Shown here: in pieces, positions 8,016 through 15,280 of the stretch | How positions within the stretch are numbered: the stretch's first letter is position 1 | Layout of the letters: every line of letters starts with the position of its first letter | Source of the DNA: Actinotalea alkalitolerans | GTDB taxonomy: Bacteria > Actinomycetota > Actinomycetes > Actinomycetales > Cellulomonadaceae | Assembly: GCF_023369855.1 (NCBI RefSeq) | Contig: NZ_JAMBPP010000020.1 | Span: 8,069-65,470 of the forward strand | Length of the DNA stretch: 57,402 nucleotides | Direction of reading: 5' to 3' | The notes under the pieces: model-generated | Seen by the model: the letters and a program-made list of their open reading frames with translations, nothing else | Databases searched by the model: none | Told to the model about the DNA's origin: nothing | Program-made: the position numbers and the translations under genes

Positions 8016-8894
8016 ATGCCGCCCTCCACGACGACCCGCCGCACCGCCCGCGCGACTCTGTCCGCCGCTGTAATGGCGCTGGTCCTGGCCAGCTGCTCAG
8101 CGACCACGGACACCGGGACCAACCAGACCCCGAGCCCGGCAGAGGCCGCGAGGAGCGAAGGCCTTCCCAGTGACCACGTCCACGGCGTCGCCTTCAACCC
8201 CGCCGACGACAAGGTCTACCTAGCCACTCACGACGGCCTCTTCCGCTACGACGAGACCGGGCCGGTCCGCGTCGGCCCGGTCATCGACCTGATGGGGTTC
8301 ACCGCCGCCGGACCCGACCACTTCTACTCCTCCGGTCACCCCGGAGCGGGCGTCGACCTACCCAACCCCGTCGGGCTGATCGAGTCCACGGACGCAGGAC
8401 AGACCTGGACGCCCCTGTCCCGCCAGGGGCAGACCGACTTCCACACGCTGAGCGCCTCACAGGCAGGGGTGGTCGGCCTCGACGGAACCACCGTGATCGC
8501 CTCCGCTGACGGGCAGAGCTGGTCCACCCTCGATCCCGGTGTCGCCACCCACGCCCTGGCGGCATCGCCCGACGGAACCACCCTGCTGGCCACGAGCGCG
8601 TCCGGGCCCGCGCGCTCCACGGACAGCGGCATCACCTGGACCGTCGAGCCGGAGGCACCGCTCCTGCAGCTGGCGCACTTCGCCGACGACCTGACCGTTG
8701 CCGGTGTCGCGCCCGACGGTGGTGTGTTCCTCAGCACCGACGCCGGGGCGACCTGGGAGCTGCGCGGGACCGTCGGGGAGGCACCCCAAGCCATCACCAC
8801 CCGGCTACAAGCCCAGGGCGACATCGAGATCCTCGTCGTCGTCGCCGACGCGCTCCTACGATCCGCCGACGGCGGATCGTCGTTCACACGCTAA
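8016..8894 (+). CDS. Exported beta-propeller lipoprotein (BNR/Asp-box repeats)
   Basis: This 292-aa lipoprotein has a lipobox ending LASC near residue 27. The mature part has repeated blades with Asp-box motifs such as STDAGQTW, STDSGITW and STDAGATW. Such proteins are usually labelled F510_1955-family glycosylhydrolase, but no catalytic residues of a glycosidase can be assigned. Its role in the metal cluster is unknown. Binding or assembling an envelope partner is one possibility. It follows ccdA by 54 bases. Confidence 0.7.
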   Translation: MPPSTTTRRTARATLSAAVMALVLASCSATTDTGTNQTPSPAEAARSEGLPSDHVHGVAFNPADDKVYLATHDGLFRYDETGPVRVGPVIDLMGFTAAGPDHFYSSGHPGAGVDLPNPVGLIESTDAGQTWTPLSRQGQTDFHTLSASQAGVVGLDGTTVIASADGQSWSTLDPGVATHALAASPDGTTLLATSASGPARSTDSGITWTVEPEAPLLQLAHFADDLTVAGVAPDGGVFLSTDAGATWELRGTVGEAPQAITTRLQAQGDIEILVVVADALLRSADGGSSFTR

Positions 8895-8952
8895 CGCCGA
8901 ACCCCTCGCCGAACCCCGCCCCCACGCACACCCCACCATCGACCGAGGAACC

Positions 8953-9027
8953 ATGCACACCACTGAACCCGCGCATTGGCCAGGACCTCTGCCGATTCCT
9001 TCGCCGCCGATGGGGTGGTCGAGGTGA
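8953..9027 (+). CDS. 24-residue upstream reading frame coupled to the cytochrome assembly gene
   Basis: ATG at 8953 follows a GAGGAA ribosome site and encodes 24 residues. Its TGA overlaps the GTG start of the ccsA-like gene (GGTGAG). The peptide (starting MHTTEPAHWP) has no membrane or enzyme features. It most likely serves to bring ribosomes to the next gene, which lacks its own good ribosome site. It could also be a remnant of a deleted gene. Confidence 0.4.
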   Translation: MHTTEPAHWPGPLPIPSPPMGWSR

Positions 9028-10034
9028 GCCCCGGGGAAATCAGCCACGTGCTGGTCTGGGGAGCGACGTCGGCCTACGCCGTCGCGCTCATCTGCTTCGC
9101 CGTCGACCTCGCGCAGCTGGCCGACCGACCCGACTCACGGCCTGCGGGCACTCCGGCAGCCGCACGACCCTCGGGACGCCCAACCTCGCAGGCCCCGCGC
9201 CGGGCGGCTGCCATCGCGATGTCCGTGACCACCGTCGGGGCGCTGCTGCACCTCGCTGGGACGATCACGCGCGGTGTGGCCGCGGGGCGGGTGCCGTGGT
9301 CGAACATGTACGAGTTCGCACTCGTCGGGACCGGCGTCGCGGTCCTGACGTTCCTGGTGCTCTGCCGCCGGCAGGACGCGCGGTTCCTCGGAACGATCAT
9401 CATGGGCTTGACCGTCATCGCCCTCGGCGTCGCACTGGTGAACTTCTACGTACCGGTCGACGGCCTCGTCCCAGCACTGCAAAGTCCCTGGCTGGTGATC
9501 CACGTCTCGATCGCGACCATCGCGACCGGCCTGTTCACCGTCGCGTTCGCCGCCAGCGCACTGCAGCTGCTGAAGGACTACCGCGCCCGAGACATCGCTC
9601 GGACCTCGGCCCCACAGCCGGCCCTGGTCAGCACCGGCCCCGGTCGACCCGACGGTCGCAGCCCCCTGGCGCAGGAGCGCGGGATGGCTCACCGTCGCTG
9701 GCGTGTCCTGGACCAGCTGCCGTCCACGCGAAACCTCGAGGGCCTTGCCTTTCGGATCAACGCCGTCGGCTTCGTGCTGTGGACCTTCACGGTCATGGCC
9801 GGCGCCGTCTGGGCGGAGCACGCCTGGGGCCGGTACTGGGGCTGGGACCCCAAGGAGGTGTGGAGCTTCATCGTCTGGGTGGTCTACGCGGCCTACCTCC
9901 ACGCACGCACAACCCGCGGATGGTCCGGGCGGCGAGCAGCGTGGTTCGTCGTAGCGGGATACGCAACAGTGATCTTCAACTTCACCGGCGTAAACCTCTT
10001 CTTCCTCGGGCTGCACAGCTACAGCGGCCTCTGA
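9024..10034 (+). CDS. ccsA: CcsA/ResC-type cytochrome c assembly protein
   Basis: This 336-aa membrane protein has about eight helices. The haem-handling WWD signature WGRYWGWDPKEVWS lies at about 268-281, and flanking histidines occur in LLHLAG, VIHVS, EHAWG and LHARTTRG. It attaches haem to c-type cytochromes, normally together with ResB/CcsB. No ResB gene is present in this operon, which is unusual. The start at GTG 9024 is chosen because the helix-rich N-terminus (VLVWGATSAYAV) begins there and the preceding short frame overlaps it. Confidence 0.85.
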   Translation: MSPGEISHVLVWGATSAYAVALICFAVDLAQLADRPDSRPAGTPAAARPSGRPTSQAPRRAAAIAMSVTTVGALLHLAGTITRGVAAGRVPWSNMYEFALVGTGVAVLTFLVLCRRQDARFLGTIIMGLTVIALGVALVNFYVPVDGLVPALQSPWLVIHVSIATIATGLFTVAFAASALQLLKDYRARDIARTSAPQPALVSTGPGRPDGRSPLAQERGMAHRRWRVLDQLPSTRNLEGLAFRINAVGFVLWTFTVMAGAVWAEHAWGRYWGWDPKEVWSFIVWVVYAAYLHARTTRGWSGRRAAWFVVAGYATVIFNFTGVNLFFLGLHSYSGL

Positions 10035-10067
10035 CCACACGGCCCCTGCTCGGTCGCCCGTCTCCGC

Positions 10068-10091
10068 GTCCCACTTCCTTGGAAGTGGGAC
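10068..10091. terminator. Hairpin after the cytochrome assembly gene
   Basis: An 11-bp perfect stem (GTCCCACTTCC paired with GGAAGTGGGAC) has a two-base tip and lies 34 bases after the ccsA stop. It probably ends the long metal/cytochrome operon. Its position just upstream of the resolvase gene also allows it to be part of a recombination site. Confidence 0.5.
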
Positions 10092-10197
10092 ACCCCCTCG
10101 ACGCGTGGCCGAACCGAAACCCGCTCGGCCGACGCGCCGTGCCAGAGGTTGGTCCCGAAACACCGTCCCGCTGACTCCGTACGGAAGCAACCTCCGG

Positions 10198-10203
10198 TAC
10201 GTT
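10198..10203 (+). promoter_or_regulatory. -10 element of a leaderless resolvase transcript
   Basis: TACGTT ends six bases before the ATG at 10210. An imperfect dyad (CGTACGGAAG around to CTCCGGTACG, 10178-10201) overlaps it. Serine resolvases often bind sites that cover their own promoter, so this may be both promoter and resolution site. Confidence 0.45.
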
Positions 10204-10209
10204 CGCCCG

Positions 10210-10836
10210 ATGGATCTCGGCTACGCGCGGGTCTCGACCGCAAAGCAGGACCTCGACCGGCAGGTCGAGGCGCTCGTGGTCGCCGGCGTCGCACGAGACA
10301 AGATCTTCCTCGACAAAAAGTCCGGCGCGACCACTGACCGGCCCGGGCTCCGCGCGGCGCTCGAGTACGCCCGCGACGGCGACGTGATCGTGGTGCACAC
10401 CCTGGACCGGCTCGGCCGGACCGTGCGCGACACCCTCAACCTGATCCACGACCTCACCGACCGCGGCGTCGGGGTGCGCAACCTCGCCGACCCCATCAAG
10501 GTCGACTCGGCCAACCCGAGAGATCCGATGGGCCAGCTCGCCGTCGTCTTGCTCGCGCTCTTCGCGCAGATGGAGCGGACGTACACGGTCGAGCGCGCAG
10601 CCCACGCGCGCGCGGTTGCGACGGCCAAGGGCCGGCGAATCGGCCGACCGGTGGTGGTCGACGCGGACAAGATCGCCTACGCCGCCCACCTTCGCGAGAC
10701 GGGGCACTCGATCGCCGACATCGTCGCCAAGACCGGCATAGCCCGCACCAGCCTGTACCGCCACCTCCCGCCCCGGGCGGTAGAGCACCACACGGCCGCG
10801 CCGGGGACTGCGCGGGCCGCAGAGGAGCACACCTGA
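10210..10836 (+). CDS. Serine recombinase (resolvase/invertase family)
   Basis: This 208-aa enzyme resolves DNA cointegrates or inverts segments through a serine-linked intermediate. The N-terminus MDLGYARVSTAKQDLDRQ contains the nucleophile (ARVS, S at about 8), and VVHTLDRLGRTVRDTLNL is the conserved arginine-rich helix. A C-terminal HTH follows (SIADIVAKTGIARTSLYRH, about 168-187). The tail is alanine-rich. A longer upstream reading exists, but family alignment places the start at MDLGYARV. A resolvase is unexpected in an IS30-type element, which normally moves through circles. Confidence 0.9.
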   Translation: MDLGYARVSTAKQDLDRQVEALVVAGVARDKIFLDKKSGATTDRPGLRAALEYARDGDVIVVHTLDRLGRTVRDTLNLIHDLTDRGVGVRNLADPIKVDSANPRDPMGQLAVVLLALFAQMERTYTVERAAHARAVATAKGRRIGRPVVVDADKIAYAAHLRETGHSIADIVAKTGIARTSLYRHLPPRAVEHHTAAPGTARAAEEHT

Positions 10837-10902
10837 CCGCCGTTCTCCCATGGCGAATAGGTGCCGGTCGGCTCGCTACGTTTTCTGCGCCCGCCGCCCG
10901 CC

Positions 10903-11085
10903 TCAGTGCCTCGAGCGGCCGGCGAACCGGCTCGCGAGTGAGCGGCGTGCGGCCCAGAGTGCGCAGCCGGCGCAGATGTACACCCCGGGCGTGCTGCCGA
11001 GCTCGACGGCGTGCGGCCGGACCCGTCCGCAGCAGCCGCACGTCTTGGTCGCGCTGGACGGAGGTCGGCTTGCCGTGGATGCCAT
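10903..11085 (-). CDS. Small ClpX-type zinc-finger protein
   Basis: This 60-aa protein contains CGCC, then GSTPGVYICAGCALW, i.e. a C-x2-C plus C-x2-C pattern. The spacing and the GVYIC core resemble the N-terminal C4 zinc finger of ClpX. The rest of ClpX is absent. It lies 46 bases after merA on the same strand and may be co-transcribed. It might bind metal or act as an adaptor; the function is unknown. The ribosome site is weak. Confidence 0.5.
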   Translation of the reverse strand: MASTASRPPSSATKTCGCCGRVRPHAVELGSTPGVYICAGCALWAARRSLASRFAGRSRH

Positions 11086-11131
11086 GGCCCAGGGTGGCTC
11101 ATCGACACCGGCGGCGTCGATGGTGGGCGGG

Positions 11132-12523
11132 TCAGGCGCAGCAGGATGTCGGCATCTCGTTGCGGAACAGGCCGGCCGCGATGCGCAGGCTCTCCGCCAT
11201 CGTCAGGTAGGGCGCCCAGGTGTCGGCGACGTCGTCGACGGTCATGCCTGCCCGGATGGCGTAGGTGGCGGCGAGCATGATCTCTCCCGCGCCGCCGGCC
11301 AGGGCGTGCGCACCCAGGACCCGACCCGTGGTGGCGTCGGCGACCACCTTGACCACCCCACGGGTGTCGCGGTTGACCAGGGCACGCGGGACGTCGGACA
11401 GGTCCAGCACCCGGCACGCGCAGGTGTAGCCCTGCCCGAGCGCTTCCTGTTCGCTCATCCCTGCCGAGGCCAGCTGAGGGCTGGTGAAAACCACGGCGGG
11501 CAGGCCGGTGTAGTCGACCTGCGCGTCGGGCGCGCCTGCGGTCCGGGCCAGCGCGTTGCGCGCGGCGACCCGGCCGGTTGCGGCGGCGACGTAGACGTAC
11601 TGCGGGGCCCCTGACACGTCACCTGCGGCGTAGACGCGGTGGTTGGTCGTGCGCTGGAACGCATCGGTGCGGATGAAGCCTCGCTCGTCGAGGTCGATGC
11701 CCGCGGCTGCGAGCCCCAGTCCGTCGGTCCTGGCCGACCGACCCACGGCGATCAGCAGCCGCGCGCCGCGGGCCACCGCACCTGAAGCCGTCCGCACCAC
11801 GACCTGGCCCCCTTCCGCCGCGACGGAGACGGCGTGCTCTTCGATCACGTCGATGCCGTCCTCGGAGAACACCCGGCGCAGTCCCTCGGCCAGCTCAGGC
11901 TCGGCGTGGGGTGCCACGCGCCCGACCAGGGAGACCTTGGCCCCGAGGTGGGCGAAGAGCTGCGCTTGCTCGAGGCCGACGTAGCCACCGCCGATCACTA
12001 CGATCGACTCGGGCACCTCGTCGAGCTCCATGGCTGTCGTCGACGTCAACCAGTCCACCGAATCCAGACCCGGCAGTGCCGGTACCACCGGTTCGGAGCC
12101 GGTCGCCACGACGTACGCCCGGGCGCGCAGGGCCTGCCCGTCGACGGCGAGCGTGTCCCGGTCGAGGAAGCTCCCCTGCCCCGAGATCACCTCGAACCCG
12201 TAGGCCGTGGCCACGGCGGCGTACTTCGCCCCTCTGAGCCGTTCGATCAGCTCGTCCTTCTGGCGCACCAACGCGCCCAGGTCCACCGTGCCGGCCGAGG
12301 TAGGTGCTCCGTCGAACGGGTTGTTCAGCGCACCGTGTCGGGTGCCGGCCGCGGCGAGGAGCGTCTTGGACGGGACGCAGCCGATGTTCACGCACGTCCC
12401 ACCCAGAACGCCCCGCTCGATCAGGACGACACTGCGCCCCGCCTGCCTCGCGGTGATGGCTGCGGCCATCGCCGCGCCCCCCGAGCCGACCACGGCCAGG
12501 TCCACGTCAGAGTCGTCATTCAT
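11132..12523 (-). CDS. merA: Mercury(II) reductase
   Basis: This 463-aa flavoenzyme reduces Hg(II) to volatile Hg(0) with NADPH. The FAD site is VVGSGGAAMAAA (about 12-23), the redox cysteines are C44 and C49 in GTCVNIGCVPSK, the NADPH site is VVIGGGYVGLEQ, and the second FAD motif is VYAAGDVSG. The C-terminal cysteine pair TSCCA (461-462), which loads Hg into the active site, is intact. There is no N-terminal HMA domain, as in many actinobacterial MerA proteins. The start at 12523 has a GAGGAGAGGG ribosome site. Divergent from merR. Confidence 0.95.
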   Translation of the reverse strand: MNDDSDVDLAVVGSGGAAMAAAITARQAGRSVVLIERGVLGGTCVNIGCVPSKTLLAAAGTRHGALNNPFDGAPTSAGTVDLGALVRQKDELIERLRGAKYAAVATAYGFEVISGQGSFLDRDTLAVDGQALRARAYVVATGSEPVVPALPGLDSVDWLTSTTAMELDEVPESIVVIGGGYVGLEQAQLFAHLGAKVSLVGRVAPHAEPELAEGLRRVFSEDGIDVIEEHAVSVAAEGGQVVVRTASGAVARGARLLIAVGRSARTDGLGLAAAGIDLDERGFIRTDAFQRTTNHRVYAAGDVSGAPQYVYVAAATGRVAARNALARTAGAPDAQVDYTGLPAVVFTSPQLASAGMSEQEALGQGYTCACRVLDLSDVPRALVNRDTRGVVKVVADATTGRVLGAHALAGGAGEIMLAATYAIRAGMTVDDVADTWAPYLTMAESLRIAAGLFRNEMPTSCCA

Positions 12524-12564
12524 GTCGCACCCTCTCCTCACCCAACGTTGCTCACGCCAGGGTG

Positions 12565-12590
12565 GACCTTCCCCCACACTGGAAGGTCAA
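12565..12590 (-). promoter_or_regulatory. MerR operator within the merA promoter
   Basis: An eight-base dyad (GACCTTCC, 8-base spacer, GGAAGGTC; 12565-12588) overlaps a leftward -35 TTGACC (12590-12585). MerR-family activators bind such dyads inside an over-long spacer. No clear -10 could be assigned. The site lies between merA and merR, so it probably serves both. Confidence 0.65.
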
Positions 12591-12613
12591 GTGACCGGCG
12601 AGAGGAGCCAAGA

Positions 12614-13003
12614 GTGCGCATCGGAGAACTCGCCCGGGCGAGCGGCACCACGACGAAGACGCTGCGCTACTACGAGGCAGTGGCACTCCTCCCAGCGCCC
12701 GAGCGGACCGCCGGCGGGTACCGGGACTACGACCCCAAGACCGTGGCCCGACTGGACTTCATCCGCCGCAGCCAAGCCGCCGGCCTGACTCTTGCCCAGA
12801 TTCGCGAAGTCCTACAGGTCCGCGACGCCGGCACGGCGCCCTGCCACCATGTCCACGACCTCCTCGACCGGCGCGTCCACGAGCTCGACCGCCAGATCGC
12901 AGACCTCCACGCACTCCGCCTCACCGTCGCAGAGCTGCGCGACTCCGCCACCGAGGCAGACCCCGAATCGTGCAACCCCTCAACCGTCTGCCGGTACCTC
13001 TGA
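12614..13003 (+). CDS. merR: MerR-family metal-responsive regulator
   Basis: This 129-aa regulator has the MerR winged helix at its N-terminus (RIGELARASGTTTKTLRYYE) and a dimerisation coiled coil (about 80-105). Cysteines in APCHHVHDLL and in the tail ESCNPSTVC give three ligands at roughly the MerR positions (82, 117, 126 in Tn501), though the last two are closer together than in classical MerR. Next to merA, Hg(II) is the likely inducer. GTG start after GAGAGGAG. It ends just inside the right transposon repeat. Confidence 0.85.
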   Translation: MRIGELARASGTTTKTLRYYEAVALLPAPERTAGGYRDYDPKTVARLDFIRRSQAAGLTLAQIREVLQVRDAGTAPCHHVHDLLDRRVHELDRQIADLHALRLTVAELRDSATEADPESCNPSTVCRYL

Positions 13004-13042
13004 GCGTCGGCATCGCGAACCTGGCTACGGTGCAAGCCGAAG

Positions 13043-13076
13043 GTGGTGCGTTGACCGCTTGAGACCGCCACCGTTT
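13043..13076 (-). repeat. Right terminal inverted repeat of the IS30-type transposon
   Basis: This is the reverse complement of the left end with three mismatches in 34 bases. It lies 39 bases after merR. The sequence outside it (from 13077) leads into an unrelated AbiTii gene, consistent with a transposon boundary. Confidence 0.8.
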
Positions 13077-13108
13077 ACGGGCCGCCGCGCGAGCGAGCCT
13101 GGTAGCAG

Positions 13109-14023
13109 TCAGGTCCCGAGGAAGCTCATCGCGAACTTGAGGAGCTGGTCGGCGGCGACGTTGCTCGCGATACCGCCAGCGACCGAGAGGCCGCCCGACT
13201 TGACCGCCTCCAGGAACTTCGAGAGCTTGCTCCGCTCCGGGTCGTCCTGCGCCGCCTCAACCGCCTCGACGTAGGTCGCGACGTCTGCCTGACCCAGGCC
13301 GAGGGCGAGGGCAGCGCGCGCGAGGGAATCGACGTCGCCGACGTTCACGGTCAGCTTGTCGATCCAGCCGGCCTGGGTGATCGCCGCCCCTGGGCCGTAG
13401 ACGTTCGTAACGAACGTCGTGACGGCCGCCCGGACCGGCGGGTCGTCTACGGTCGGCCCGCCAACTTCCCCTGTCTGGGCGCCGGCGCTCTCGAGGTCGA
13501 GCGCGAGGTTCATGACCTGCGTGCGGACCGCGTCGAGCACCGAGACGAGGAGCTGCCTCGGCACCTCGGTGCGCATAGAGAAGAGATACATACCCGAGAC
13601 GTGAACCGCCTTCTCCTCATCGATGAGCCGGTTCCACCAGCTCACGGCAGCCGCTGGCCATGGGATGGCGAGGCCATCCTCAGACACAGCCAGCGACTCC
13701 AACTCCGAGACCGGCTGGCGAGCCGCAATCTCGAACAGCGGGGCGAACTGCGATGGAGCATCGGACACCCGTAGATGGGTGGTCGCCGACGAGCCACCGA
13801 ACCCCGTCCACTGAGCCTTGGCGATCGAGACTTGCGCGCATCGGTAGATCGGCAACTCTTCCTCGACGACGTCGACGTATCCGCGCAGCTCGTGCTCCGC
13901 CCAGGTCTTCACCTGGTCGGCGCGGAGGCGATGCGCGACGGCTACCGCCCGCCGGAGCAGGTCGGCCGTCGACACGGACGGGTCGGACGCGCCGTCGATG
14001 ATCCGTTCGAGAGCGGTCGGCAT
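13109..14023 (-). CDS. AbiTii domain protein (abortive-infection related)
   Basis: This 304-aa protein has an N-terminal AbiTii-type segment: LLRRAVAVAHRLRADQVKTW, then EHELRGY and ELPIYR (about 23-62). Proteins with this domain occur in phage-defence loci, and the lactococcal AbiTii gives abortive infection. The middle is unassigned. The C-terminus (GGLSVAGGIASNVAADQLLKF) is a glycine-alanine helix that could insert in membranes. The start at 14023 is chosen by domain position. CACACT seven bases upstream could be a leaderless -10. It borders the transposon right end. Confidence 0.7.
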   Translation of the reverse strand: MPTALERIIDGASDPSVSTADLLRRAVAVAHRLRADQVKTWAEHELRGYVDVVEEELPIYRCAQVSIAKAQWTGFGGSSATTHLRVSDAPSQFAPLFEIAARQPVSELESLAVSEDGLAIPWPAAAVSWWNRLIDEEKAVHVSGMYLFSMRTEVPRQLLVSVLDAVRTQVMNLALDLESAGAQTGEVGGPTVDDPPVRAAVTTFVTNVYGPGAAITQAGWIDKLTVNVGDVDSLARAALALGLGQADVATYVEAVEAAQDDPERSKLSKFLEAVKSGGLSVAGGIASNVAADQLLKFAMSFLGT

Positions 14024-14413
14024 GGGCAGGAGTGTGCCACCGGCACGCCACAAACGGTCGTTCCAGAGGGAAGGGGGCCAGGCCAGGAGTGTCCCCATAC
14101 GCGGTATCAGCAGAACTGATGGACCACTCGTCTACGAGCGTCACAGCCGATCGTTCGGCTGGGAGAGCTCGCGCTCTGGACCGGCAGCACCGGGTCCAGG
14201 TGGACGGTAGTCCGCTGCCTGTCCCGCATGAGGCCCCGTCACTGGGCCACTTCTCGGGGCGGGCACTGCGGGTCACAGCCGCGTGCGGCAGGCGTAACTG
14301 AGGGCGCCCCGTCGCGGATGTCGTTGAGGGATCCCTGAGTGGGACACGGCCGCACGCGCGGTTACCGCTCGTCGTCGCTCACGCGGCTAGGCGTCTCGGC
14401 TTGAAAGTACGTC
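14024..14413. other. Intergenic stretch without a supported gene
   Basis: It lies between the leftward AbiTii gene and the rightward zinc-finger gene. It should hold the AbiTii promoter at its left end. I see no RNA gene, repeat or conserved reading frame in the remainder. Confidence 0.5.
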
Positions 14414-14441
14414 TTGACACGCCTTCTTGTCGTATTACCTT
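14414..14441 (+). promoter_or_regulatory. Promoter of the zinc-finger gene pair
   Basis: TTGACA (14414-14419), 16 bases, TACCTT (14436-14441). The -10 ends six bases before the ATG at 14448, so the transcript should be leaderless, although a TTGGAGA ribosome-like sequence also precedes the ATG. Confidence 0.65.
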
Positions 14442-14447
14442 GGAGAT

Positions 14448-14753
14448 ATGGCACTCGACGCTCTCCCCCGCTTGATCCCCACCGGCACATGCTGGTGTGG
14501 CTGTGGCCGCCAGGTCGGCCTGGGCTCCTTCTTCGCCCAGGGTCACGACAAGGTCGCCGAAGGAGCCTTGCTCGCTGCCCGGTACGGCGGCTCGGTCGCG
14601 CAGCTCCTACACGCACACGGCTACGGCGCGGGGCACTCCGTGACGGCGGCAGCCGTCTCCGAGGGGGCGTGGGACGAGTGTTCACACTCGGGCTGCGACT
14701 ACGTCGGTACCCCGACCAGCGTGCGTACGCACCAGAAGCGCGCGGGCCACTGA
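14448..14753 (+). CDS. Small protein with CxCGCG motif and C2H2-like zinc finger
   Basis: This 101-aa protein has two metal-binding-looking parts. Near the N-terminus is CWCGCGRQVGLGSFFAQGHD (about 14-33), a motif found in phage and plasmid hypothetical proteins. At the C-terminus is a C-x4-C ... H-x5-H finger (CSHSGC to HQKRAGH). It is probably a DNA- or RNA-binding accessory protein. Its stop overlaps the next start (TGATG). Confidence 0.6.
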   Translation: MALDALPRLIPTGTCWCGCGRQVGLGSFFAQGHDKVAEGALLAARYGGSVAQLLHAHGYGAGHSVTAAAVSEGAWDECSHSGCDYVGTPTSVRTHQKRAGH

Positions 14754-15049
14754 TGAGCGCACAACAGCGATTCACGCTCGCCCCGTTCGAGCGCACACGG
14801 TCCTGGCCAGCGGTGCGGTTCGGCGATCCGTGGAACGGCTTTGCGACGCCAGTCGTCCTGCGCGCCACCTTTGAGGACCTTCTGCTGGCGATCGGTGACG
14901 GTCACCGATGGGAGGGCGCCGACGCCATCGTGTGGCCGGCGATTGACCTCGATCCCGACGACCCTCCCGAGTACGAAGACCGGATCGCGCCGGACGCGGA
15001 GGGCCTGTACGACCTGGGCCAGCTTGGGTGGACGTTCGAGCAGATCTAG
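14753..15049 (+). CDS. Hypothetical acidic protein
   Basis: This 98-aa protein starts at ATG 14753, overlapping the previous stop by one base, so it is translated with the zinc-finger gene. It is acidic (WPAIDLDPDDPPEYEDRIAP) and has no membrane segment. I do not recognise the family. Confidence 0.55.
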   Translation: MSAQQRFTLAPFERTRSWPAVRFGDPWNGFATPVVLRATFEDLLLAIGDGHRWEGADAIVWPAIDLDPDDPPEYEDRIAPDAEGLYDLGQLGWTFEQI

Positions 15050-15175
15050 CCCACCCAGCCGATGCCGGCCGCCGGACGATCCTGCCGAACGGCGGTCATC
15101 GCCCACTCGACCTCACGCTGGTCACACGTTCTGAAGTCGCATGCCACGTACCCATGCCGGGTCGTACGTAGCGCA

Positions 15176-15204
15176 TTGACAATCACACGTACCGCACGTA
15201 CCTT
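15176..15204 (+). promoter_or_regulatory. Promoter of the DndB/DGQHR-like gene
   Basis: TTGACA (15176-15181), 17 bases, TACCTT (15199-15204) is close to consensus. It leaves an untranslated leader of about 70 bases. That leader ends in an AAGGAG ribosome site before the GTG start at 15281. Confidence 0.7.
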
Positions 15205-15280
15205 CTCTCTTGTCGCCAGACCGGCGGCACCGGTCGAGTAGCCCGCCCGCCCGGTTTAGCACCATCAAGGAGCAGGCGAC

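Larger units (their letters stand above)
395..13076 (+). mobile_element. IS30-type unit transposon carrying Cd/Pb and Hg resistance
   Basis: Two 34-bp inverted repeats (395-428 and 13043-13076) match at 31 of 34 positions and face each other across 12.7 kb. The IS30-family transposase starts 27 bases inside the left repeat, and merR ends 39 bases inside the right one. No separate right-hand IS30 end is found after the transposase gene, where a terminator sits instead. The whole block therefore looks like one mobile unit with passenger genes rather than a simple insertion sequence. Passengers are two metal-resistance clusters and a serine resolvase. I see no convincing target duplication directly next to the repeats. 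The alternative is that the right repeat is a leftover of another IS30 copy. Confidence 0.65.

Noticed and set aside
390-13079. Target-site duplication for the IS30-type transposon
   Set aside because: ACG occurs at 390-392 and 13077-13079, but it is two bases away from the left repeat end, so it cannot be accepted without an empty-site comparison.
14032-14301. Rightward frame upstream of the zinc-finger gene
   Set aside because: No promoter or ribosome site and no protein-like features; sits in sequence divergent from the AbiTii start.
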